IMG/VR virus record: IMGVR_UViG_3300037346_000402
Span: 1-29,202 of that record
Origin: a virus
Reading direction: 5' to 3' (one strand)
Length of the DNA stretch: 29,202 nucleotides
Shown: piece after piece, positions 23,480-29,202 of the stretch
How positions within the stretch are numbered: the stretch's first letter is position 1
Layout of the letters: each line of letters begins with the position of its first letter
Notes under the pieces: generated by a model
Database searches by the model: none
The model's input: only the letters and a program-made list of their open reading frames with translations
What the model was told of the DNA's origin: nothing
Position numbers and translations under genes: made by a program

Positions 23480-23505
23480 GGGGGAGGTCAGAAATGGCCT
23501 CCCCC
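23480..23505 (+). terminator. Strong hairpin after the major capsid gene
   Basis: GGGGGAGGTC (23480-23489) and GGCCTCCCCC (23496-23505) pair over 10 positions (one G-U) around a 6-base loop. No T-run follows, so this is not a classical terminator. It may stabilise or process the capsid mRNA, or partly reduce downstream transcription. Confidence 0.5.
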
Positions 23506-23543
23506 AACACAGAAAACATAAGACTTAACTTTAAGGATTTTAG

Positions 23544-24419
23544 ATGGCTTTCACAAAAACCGGTGTTGTAACAGCACCTAAAATTGTGCCTTCTGCATTC
23601 GGCCTACTCGCCGTAGTCAAGCCAGAGAACGCCCCCGGTGAAGACCAGTGGGTCAGAGGATTCTCTCAAGAGTACGAGACAGAACTATACTCTGCAACTA
23701 ACTGGAACGACACAGACACTACTGATGGTGAAATTGTTGCAGCAGGCGTACCGACATACTTTACAGAAATTAAGCCTTGGTTTATTGAGGCTGAAGAATT
23801 GCGCTCTACTCTAGGCTTTCTTGGCATAGACCGTATAGAGCGAATCAAGCGTCAACTAGATGGTGTAACCCAGCATGCTATGGAGACAGAGCTTTGGGAC
23901 GGAGCAGTCCGAAAAGGCGAAAACCACGCTAATAAAGCTCTTTCAAGTGCGTCTGCAACTATATTGAATGGTGGAACTGCACTTTCAACTCGTCGTGCAC
24001 TTGCACTTCTTGAGTTCTCAATCGGTGCTGTATCAGATGGAGGCGAGCAGGGCGCTATTCACATAACCCGCGACGTCGCTGCACTGCTATCAAGCAGTAG
24101 CCAAATGCTTCTACACGAAAAAGAAAAAGACCACCTACAAACTTTGGGTGGCACTCCGGTAATTGTTGGTTCTGGTTATTCAGGTAACGGGCCTACAGGA
24201 GCTACAGGAGCTACGGCTACTGCAGATAATAAATGGATTTACGCCACAGGAACCGTCCGCACCTATGTGGGCGACATTGATGTCGTAAACGACAATCTAA
24301 GCCAAGCTTATGATGTGTCGGGAAATCAGAATGACATGCGTCTCAAAGCGATCCGCCCTGCGGCTGTTTACTTTGACACATCCATCCACCTCGCTGTTCG
24401 AGTCGATCTAACAGCCTAA
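23544..24419 (+). CDS. Structural protein, possible minor capsid protein
   Basis: This 291-residue protein follows the capsid gene, with AAGGA before its ATG. The start (MAFTKTGVVTAPKIVPSAFGLLAVV), a central helical stretch with an even mix of charges and a beta-rich end resemble capsid-type or decoration proteins that follow the major capsid gene in actinobacteriophages. I cannot place it in a named family with confidence. A short collagen-like GPTGATGAT run lies near residue 217. Alternatives are a head decoration protein or a second capsid-fold protein. Confidence 0.8.
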   Translation: MAFTKTGVVTAPKIVPSAFGLLAVVKPENAPGEDQWVRGFSQEYETELYSATNWNDTDTTDGEIVAAGVPTYFTEIKPWFIEAEELRSTLGFLGIDRIERIKRQLDGVTQHAMETELWDGAVRKGENHANKALSSASATILNGGTALSTRRALALLEFSIGAVSDGGEQGAIHITRDVAALLSSSSQMLLHEKEKDHLQTLGGTPVIVGSGYSGNGPTGATGATATADNKWIYATGTVRTYVGDIDVVNDNLSQAYDVSGNQNDMRLKAIRPAAVYFDTSIHLAVRVDLTA

Positions 24420-24444
24420 TAACAAACATAAGGAGAATAGCTAA

Positions 24445-25551
24445 ATGGCTACTCAAGAATATGCTGCCAGCATCCAGGGTGTGTCAATCCGCGTCACTCG
24501 CCTAGATTCTGTCGGTAATTTACTAACTGGACCAGCAGACAGCTACACTACATCGGCTTTCATGCGTATTTCATTCACCCCTGAATATGAAGAGGGCGAC
24601 GAGATCACTGAAAAGGGTGCAAATGGTGTTGTATGCGTAACATTCAAGGCTCCAGACACTCTAAAGAGAATTACAATGGAACTTGCTATTTGTGAGCCAG
24701 ATCCAGAGCTTTCTGCTCTACTCTCTGGTGGACTACTACTTCGCAAGAACATAGGAAGCGCCGGAGACCCTAACCACAAGTCAATTGGTTGGGCTGCTCC
24801 TGGTGTTGGCGACGACCCTGCTGGCAACGGTGTTGCTATCGAGGCTTGGTCACACGCAGTTAAAGACGGAAAGCGCGCTGGCGTTCTTCCTTACTTCCAC
24901 TGGATCTTCCCATATGCAAAGATGCGCCAGTCTGGCGACCGCGTTATTGAAAACGGTCTACTAGCCAACACCTTTGAAGGTTACGGTCTAGGAAACGCTT
25001 CATTCCAGGCAGGTATCGATGGCCGTTGGGAATTCCCAATTGCTGCTGAGCGTCCATACGCTTATGCACGTGCAGACTGGGCCCCAACTGGTCTAAACGG
25101 ATTCTACAGCTGGAGCGACGGTGTCGGTCCTGTTGTATTCACTTCAGCTACAGCCAAGCAGCCAACAGCCATCACTATTGATACTGCAGCAGCTACAGTA
25201 ACTGACAACAAGTCCACAATTACCTTCAGTGCTAGCCCTGGAATTGCAGCTGGTGATGAGCTATACGTTCAGAACCTAGGATCGCTATTCAACGGTACAT
25301 GGACTGTATCAAATATCACCGGTAACTCTGTCAGCTACGAAAACTCACTGATTACTGCTGACGTAACTGCCACTGTTGGCTCTGGAGCTCGCGTAACTGT
25401 TGTTAACAGTGTAACTGAGACCTACCCAGCACCGACTGCAACCGGTACCAACGATATTGGTGTGGGTGACGACAGCTACAACGTTCCTGGAAACGTAGGA
25501 TACAACGCAGACAATGCGATTGATAACATCCTTGCTTCAAACGAGAACTAA
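24445..25551 (+). CDS. Likely tail tube protein with C-terminal Ig-like domain
   Basis: This 368-residue protein starts behind AAGGAGA. The N-terminal part (about 1-230) has the beta-rich character of tail tube proteins, with SYTTSAFMRISFTPEYEEGDEITEKGANG and an aromatic, Asp/Gly-rich end. Residues about 232-320 look like a separate beta sandwich (KQPTAITIDTAAATVT...YVQNLG...GTWTVSNITGN), as in Ig-like decorations on tail tubes. The placement before the connector genes is unusual for a tube gene, so a head decoration protein is an alternative. A large hairpin follows immediately. Confidence 0.7.
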   Translation: MATQEYAASIQGVSIRVTRLDSVGNLLTGPADSYTTSAFMRISFTPEYEEGDEITEKGANGVVCVTFKAPDTLKRITMELAICEPDPELSALLSGGLLLRKNIGSAGDPNHKSIGWAAPGVGDDPAGNGVAIEAWSHAVKDGKRAGVLPYFHWIFPYAKMRQSGDRVIENGLLANTFEGYGLGNASFQAGIDGRWEFPIAAERPYAYARADWAPTGLNGFYSWSDGVGPVVFTSATAKQPTAITIDTAAATVTDNKSTITFSASPGIAAGDELYVQNLGSLFNGTWTVSNITGNSVSYENSLITADVTATVGSGARVTVVNSVTETYPAPTATGTNDIGVGDDSYNVPGNVGYNADNAIDNILASNEN

Positions 25552-25554
25552 ATA

Positions 25555-25609
25555 GTTTAAAGACGGGTGGTAGCTTGAGCATAATCGCTTAGGCTGCCAC
25601 CCGTTAAAC
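25555..25609 (+). terminator. Large hairpin after the tube gene
   Basis: ACGGGTGGTAGC (25563-25574) pairs with GCTGCCACCCGT (25593-25604) over 12 positions with one G-U. GTTTA (25555-25559) and TAAAC (25605-25609) extend the stem past a 3-base bulge. No T-run follows. It is similar in kind to the hairpin after the capsid gene and may protect or process mRNA of an abundant protein. Confidence 0.5.
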
Positions 25610-25626
25610 TTATCTAAGAGGTAAAG

Positions 25627-26742
25627 ATGACTAACAATCTGTGGATTCAGCCCGAAGAGATGGGCGACTACTCTTACACCGAGTATACCGAAGAGGCTGC
25701 CCGGGTTGCGTCTTACCTACTCTGGGCAATGTCTGGTCGTAAGTATACCGGAGAGACAACTGTAACTGAGCGTTACACCTGTACTCTTCGTAATAATCGA
25801 CTAGGGCCGTCCACTAAAACAAACTCTCCAGTTATTTTTGGCGGTGAAGTCTATAACATTCCTTCCGGCGATTATGACGAGTATTCCGAGCTTACTTCTG
25901 ACGGAATGTCGCCGGACTCACGCATAAAGCTTCGCGGCCGTCCGGTTACAAAAATTCACGCTATTAGAAATAGACAGGGCAAAATAATCGACCCATCTAA
26001 TTACTACTTAGTTGATCACTCAACAATCCACATTAAAGCTGGAACTCCTTGGACTCCTTGTAATACTGAAGTTACCTACTCTTACGGTACTCCAGTCCCA
26101 ATTGCAGGAAAAATGGCTGCCCGTAAGTTAGCAATTGAGTTTGCCCGACTTTGGTCAGGGGATGATAGCTGCGAACTACCTCAGCGGGTGACCTCCGTGT
26201 CACGTCAGGGCGTTTCCTACACCATCCTAGATAACCAGGAGTTCATTGACGAACTTCGCACCGGTCTTTATGAAATTGACTTATTTTTAAAGGTTGCGAA
26301 CCCTGACAACGCTAGACGTAAGTCAAAGGTTTTTTCTGTTGACACCCCTAGAGCGAGACGCTATACACCGAAAACCATTGTGCTTCCGGCTATCCCGGAA
26401 TACGATGTAACTCTAATAAAAGGAGCGCCAGCTACCTGGTCATCTTTTGGGCTTTTAACCGATTTAAGTAATTTTTTCCCAGATAGCGGTTGGACCCCAG
26501 TTATTACTTTGAGAAGCTACTCCGGACTACGCTCTGTGGATCTAAAAGAGTCTGACTACGTCCTCGATGGCGGGGAGTCAACCCTGAGTTTTACAGTCCC
26601 CTATGACAAAGCACTTAGAGCCCTTGGCATGACTGACCCTGGCACTTGGGCCCTATACGCAACACAAACAGTGGACAGTGTCCCAAATATAATAGAACTT
26701 GCGTCTGGAAATCTTCAGATTAAGATGTACTCAAACGAATAG
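25627..26742 (+). CDS. Head-to-tail adaptor protein with extra C-terminal domain
   Basis: This 371-residue protein begins after AAGAGGTAAAG. Residues about 1-235 match the style of connector proteins that bind below the portal: an N-terminal helix with EYTEEAARVASYLLWAMSGR, then beta strands around RGRPVTKIHAIRN...YYLVDHSTIHI, and a helix KMAARKLAIEFARLWSG. Residues about 240-371 form a further beta-rich domain (TWSSFGLLTDLSNFFPDSGW...TWALYATQTV) not needed for the connector, perhaps a surface or tail-contacting domain. The assignment is by position and pattern. Confidence 0.75.
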   Translation: MTNNLWIQPEEMGDYSYTEYTEEAARVASYLLWAMSGRKYTGETTVTERYTCTLRNNRLGPSTKTNSPVIFGGEVYNIPSGDYDEYSELTSDGMSPDSRIKLRGRPVTKIHAIRNRQGKIIDPSNYYLVDHSTIHIKAGTPWTPCNTEVTYSYGTPVPIAGKMAARKLAIEFARLWSGDDSCELPQRVTSVSRQGVSYTILDNQEFIDELRTGLYEIDLFLKVANPDNARRKSKVFSVDTPRARRYTPKTIVLPAIPEYDVTLIKGAPATWSSFGLLTDLSNFFPDSGWTPVITLRSYSGLRSVDLKESDYVLDGGESTLSFTVPYDKALRALGMTDPGTWALYATQTVDSVPNIIELASGNLQIKMYSNE

Positions 26743-26754
26743 AAGAAAAAAACA

Positions 26755-26922
26755 ATGGCACAGACGATGACTAACTTTACCGCGGCAGATATGCCTGGCG
26801 CAACCCCAGTTGCTAAAGCTCCTAAAGCTAAAGCTCCTAAGGTAGAAGCACCGGTAGTTGTAGAGGCTCCAGTAGTAGAGCTAGAAGTAATTGAAGAAGA
26901 GGTAGCTCCGGTAGCGGAGTAG
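26755..26922 (+). CDS. Small Ala/Pro/Lys/Val-rich low-complexity protein
   Basis: This 55-residue protein has a normal N-terminus (MAQTMTNFTAADMPG), then KAPKAKAPK and a Val/Glu/Pro-rich acidic tail. It resembles a histone-tail-like or linker peptide. The gene lies between connector genes, with 12 bases before and 3 bases after it, so expression is coupled. The ribosome site is weak (AGAAGAAAA). Function is unknown, perhaps an assembly or decoration peptide. Confidence 0.65.
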   Translation: MAQTMTNFTAADMPGATPVAKAPKAKAPKVEAPVVVEAPVVELEVIEEEVAPVAE

Positions 26923-26925
26923 CTT

Positions 26926-27429
26926 ATGTATGAAATTGACGGCACAGGGGTCCTGGAGGATGCAACAAACCTCCGGGATATGATGGACGGTATTGTCGAG
27001 CGAGTCGAGACCGTATTTCAGTCATATAACGTCAATCTCCCACAACGTCGATATTGGACTATTGGTCAACCGGCTATAGATTGCGAACAAGTTGTAGTTT
27101 CATTTATTCAGATGTATCTAGGCTCCCCTGGAGATGAAGCTAGCTCGCCGCAGCGTTGTAATGTCCCTAGAAGCGCTGTTGTAACTATATCTATAGCTAG
27201 ATCAGTCCCAATCGTTGGGCCCAATGGGAGGCCACCTGCTCCAGAAAAAATACAACAAGCATCTGCTGTCTCCGCTATTGATGCTTGGGTGCTTATGGAT
27301 GCCATAAAGCTTTTTGATATGTGGGACGGCAGCGGCTACGGGGTAGGGGTTATTGCTACTGTAGACATCACCCCGCCTGAAGGCGGGTTTCAGACAGTTA
27401 ATATGAATCTAACTTTAGCGGTACCATAA
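26926..27429 (+). CDS. Neck or tail terminator-like protein
   Basis: This 167-residue protein has an N-terminal helix (DATNLRDMMDGIVERVETVFQ), beta strands (VVVSFIQMYLG, AVVTISIARSV), a long helix (AVSAIDAWVLMDAIKLFDMW) and a terminal strand (GGFQTVNMNLTLAVP). Pattern and place between connector and gp10-like genes fit a head closure or tail terminator protein. I cannot choose between these. The ATG is 4 bases after the previous stop, with GGAG shortly upstream. Confidence 0.7.
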   Translation: MYEIDGTGVLEDATNLRDMMDGIVERVETVFQSYNVNLPQRRYWTIGQPAIDCEQVVVSFIQMYLGSPGDEASSPQRCNVPRSAVVTISIARSVPIVGPNGRPPAPEKIQQASAVSAIDAWVLMDAIKLFDMWDGSGYGVGVIATVDITPPEGGFQTVNMNLTLAVP

Positions 27430-27430
27430 A

Positions 27431-27949
27431 ATGCCACTAGGTGGTTTTATACCCGATAGTCCTTGGATATACTATGCTCAGAAATTCACTAAGCATGTAG
27501 GTAAGTACGGCAGAGGGGCCGTAGGCTCCCCTGGGACAAAATTTACTTTTGCAGTAAAAAACGTAACGATATACAAAGCAGCTCTTCATAGAGAGCTAAA
27601 CACTAATTCGGGCGGATTGTGGCGAGTCTTAGAGAGACGGGGAAATAAAGCCGTAAAAGGTGCTAAACGGATGGCCGGAGTAAAAACCGGTCGTCTTAGG
27701 GCTTCTATTCATATGCGACACCTGGGCAACTCTACCGGTCAATACCTTTGGATAGGGTCCAAGGTTAATTATGCATACATGCACCATCAGGGGACTCGGC
27801 CTCACTTGATAGCTCCTAGAGCCGGAGTAAAAGCTCTTCGCTTTTTTAGTAAGGGCAGACTTATAATTACCCCCGGCCCGGTAATGCATCCGGGCACTAA
27901 ACCAAACCCATACCTTTCAGCCCAGCTGCGGCACTTTGCACTCAGATAA
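27431..27949 (+). CDS. HK97 gp10-like head-tail joining or tail completion protein
   Basis: This 172-residue basic protein carries the signature of the family: a helix with a Lys/Arg-rich run (ERRGNKAVKGAKRMAGVKTGRLRASI) and a strand with WIGSKVNYAYMHHQGTRPHLI, followed by GGG-type small-residue turns. Such proteins finish the top of the tail or join it to the head. It starts one base after the preceding stop and is therefore coupled to it. Confidence 0.8.
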   Translation: MPLGGFIPDSPWIYYAQKFTKHVGKYGRGAVGSPGTKFTFAVKNVTIYKAALHRELNTNSGGLWRVLERRGNKAVKGAKRMAGVKTGRLRASIHMRHLGNSTGQYLWIGSKVNYAYMHHQGTRPHLIAPRAGVKALRFFSKGRLIITPGPVMHPGTKPNPYLSAQLRHFALR

Positions 27950-27964
27950 GCCTACAAACAATAG

Positions 27965-27972
27965 GGTAAAAT
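27965..27972 (+). promoter_or_regulatory. GGTAAAAT intergenic motif (copy 4)
   Basis: This copy sits in the gap before the tail chaperone gene. AGTAAC and GTTACT around 27973-27994 can form a small hairpin with an alternative pairing GTAAG/CTTAC, so the leader may be structured. Confidence 0.45.
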
Positions 27973-28031
27973 AGTAACGGTAAGTTATGTTACTTACAAA
28001 TGACTAACGAAAAAAAGAAAGAAGATACTAA

Positions 28032-28370
28032 ATGGCAAAATTTAAAGATTTTGGAGTAGGACAAGCTCCAGAAAATACAGAAGCTATCTCATTCAAGTTG
28101 TATGAAGAAGAGTTTTTTTGTGTGCCAAACATGCAGGGTAGAGTGATGCTCTCTTTGGTTAAAGATTCGGCTAGCGACAACCCAGCGGTGGCTGCAGAAA
28201 CTATTGACAACTTTTTTAATCAGGTACTGATTGACGAAAGTTTAGAGAGATTCAACGCTCTAACCACAGACAAAGACAAGATTGTAACAACCGAAACTCT
28301 AGGAGAGATTGTTGGTTGGCTACTAGAGGAGTACTCTGGACGCCCGGAAGCGCAGCCAGAGGTCTCCTAA
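28032..28370 (+). CDS. Tail assembly chaperone, first frame (gpG-like)
   Basis: This 112-residue acidic, mostly helical protein comes directly before an overlapping second frame and the tape measure gene. That is the classic layout of the lambda gpG/gpGT chaperone that binds the tape measure protein and guides tail tube growth. Content fits the family: an N-terminal strand region (AISFKLYEEEFFC), then helices (AAETIDNFFNQVL, TLGEIVGWLLEEY). The ATG follows a purine-rich AAAGAAAGAAG leader. It ends at TAA 28368-28370, and the second frame is reached by a -1 shift. Confidence 0.82.
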   Translation: MAKFKDFGVGQAPENTEAISFKLYEEEFFCVPNMQGRVMLSLVKDSASDNPAVAAETIDNFFNQVLIDESLERFNALTTDKDKIVTTETLGEIVGWLLEEYSGRPEAQPEVS

Positions 28371-28753
28371 CCTGGGCGATTGATCTCTGGCCGTATGTAA
28401 ATGGAAAAGCTCTCTTTAATGGCCTCAGGTTACAAGATATGGATGCATCTGAAATGATGGATGTTATTCATTTTATTTTTGAGGATGACATGAGATACTC
28501 CACTGCTGAAGAGGTCCAGGCTCAAAGCAAGTTTAGAACTGACTTCTATCTACTATATGGAAAACAGTACAAGTACGGGTCTGGTAGCAGCTCCTCTACA
28601 ACTTACGGTGGAAGAACTTATGTTCCAGCCGGTGGTGTAGACGAGTTTGATCCAAGCCCGGTTGATGCGCGTAAGCCCTACATAGCACCAACAAGTTTTA
28701 ACCCAGAATCAACTAATCCATTTGGATCAGGTCTAGACGCACCACTCGGATAA
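28316..28753 (+). CDS. Tail assembly chaperone, second frame (gpT-like)
   Basis: This frame is one base back from the first and is open from 28235. The coordinate is its first TTG, and the real product is probably a fusion to the first frame. Past the first frame's stop it reads WAIDLWPYVNGKALFNGL and DMDASEMMDVIHFIFEDDM, then a Ser/Gly/Pro-rich tail. I found no perfect X XXY YYZ heptamer in the overlap. The nearest is C CCG GAA (28343-28349), which lies in the loop of a CTCTGG/CCAGAG hairpin (28334-28339 with 28356-28361). AGGAG (28301-28305) could act as a stimulator or as a ribosome site for separate initiation at 28316. Confidence 0.7.
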   Translation: MATRGVLWTPGSAARGLLTWAIDLWPYVNGKALFNGLRLQDMDASEMMDVIHFIFEDDMRYSTAEEVQAQSKFRTDFYLLYGKQYKYGSGSSSSTTYGGRTYVPAGGVDEFDPSPVDARKPYIAPTSFNPESTNPFGSGLDAPLG

Positions 28754-28770
28754 GGTAAAGAGGTGACACA

Positions 28771-29202
28771 GTGGCAGTAGTAGGCGAAGCGCATATACTC
28801 GTTCGCGCTATTACCACTGGAGTCAACCGAGATATTCAACGAGCATTTAAGGGTCTCTCTGGCGAAGGAGGTTCTGCTCGTAGAAGTGGTGAAAGCCTGG
28901 GTAGATCCTTCTCTAGAGGATTCAATTCAAACGTAAACGGAAACATCTTTTCTAGAATCACCGAGGGACTTAACAACATGGCTCCCGCCGCCGCGGGCGC
29001 TAGAAAAAGATTCCAGTCTCTAGTTCGCACTGGATACACTCTAGGTACCGCGGTTTCAATAATAATAGGTGGAATCGCGTCCCTAGCTAGCGGCCTTCTG
29101 TCGCTAGTGGGAGCCGCTGGTGCTGCAGCCGTATCGGTTGTTGGTCTTGTTGGTGCATTCGTAAGCCTTCGAATAGGACTGTCCGCAGCCTCGTTTGCCA
29201 TG
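28771..29202 (+). CDS. Tape measure protein, N-terminal part (runs off the window)
   Basis: At least 144 residues are open to the window end. It starts with GTG behind AAAGAGG. The first part (VAVVGEAHILVRAITTGVNRDIQRAF) and the following glycine/serine-rich stretch, then long hydrophobic, alanine/glycine/valine-rich helices (TAVSIIIGGIASLASGLLSLVG...), are typical of tape measure proteins, which set tail length and take part in DNA ejection. It follows the overlapping chaperone frames as expected. The C-terminus, with possible lysozyme or peptidase domains, is not in the window. Confidence 0.9.
   Translation, partial: MAVVGEAHILVRAITTGVNRDIQRAFKGLSGEGGSARRSGESLGRSFSRGFNSNVNGNIFSRITEGLNNMAPAAAGARKRFQSLVRTGYTLGTAVSIIIGGIASLASGLLSLVGAAGAAAVSVVGLVGAFVSLRIGLSAASFAM

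Overview
The window is a stretch of a tailed double-stranded DNA phage (or prophage) genome. Every convincing gene is on the + strand. The host is most likely an actinobacterium. The 1,522-residue protease protein carries several short modules (GRIAWALWGGD, RYWTxGKGAAKIRWGTPGDxTRC, RDARGKF, LPDGSYPI, WHVNHIG/YSYFHTG) that I know from actinobacteriophage head proteins, and several promoters sit so close to a start codon that the transcript would be leaderless. The base composition is moderate, not GC-rich, so a low-GC aquatic actinobacterium is a reasonable guess (inference).

Layout. Positions 1-712 hold no gene. Copies of TTAGATC(T) are scattered through about 1-412, followed by an AT-rich stretch and then the upstream region of a two-helix-turn-helix gene (713-1219). 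Positions 1220-3106 hold a promoter plus terminator that would make a very short RNA, a secreted NlpC/P60 peptidase (1439-2191) and four small membrane proteins, which together could be a lysis cassette. Two small genes follow: an unknown protein and a second two-helix-turn-helix protein that could be the small terminase or a regulator. From 4094 the structural operon runs in order: large terminase, two small conserved genes (the second DUF1360), portal, a Dps-like ferritin, a cysteine-cluster protein, a very large modular region (9448-16637), a 50-residue acidic protein, a 1,522-residue capsid maturation protease fusion (16857-21425), the major capsid protein with a long acidic N-terminal scaffold-like region, a further structural protein, a likely tail tube protein, head-tail connector and neck proteins, the two overlapping frames of a tail assembly chaperone, and the start of the tape measure protein, cut by the window end. 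A tape measure protein means a long-tailed virion.

The most unusual part is 9448-16637. It is written as three open frames, but the evidence points to one polyvalent protein of about 2,400 residues. Frames 1 and 2 are in the same phase, separated by a single TGA. Frame 2 passes to frame 3 through an overlap that holds a textbook -1 slippery heptamer (CCCAAAA), a stop 4 bases later and a GC-rich hairpin beginning inside that stop codon. Frame 3 is open for about 80 codons before its first possible start codon, and that leader encodes another copy of the linker motif G-L-D-Q-x-A found throughout frames 1 and 2. Neither frame 2 nor frame 3 has a visible ribosome binding site. The C-terminal part carries two tandem ArdC-type antirestriction units, each with an HExxH zinc-peptidase motif, as in the polyvalent proteins that phages are thought to deliver with their DNA.

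Other unexplained signals are: an 8-base motif GGTAAAAT found only in intergenic gaps (four exact copies and one near copy); a 16-base motif repeated upstream of and inside the first helix-turn-helix gene; and strong hairpins directly after the capsid and tail tube genes.
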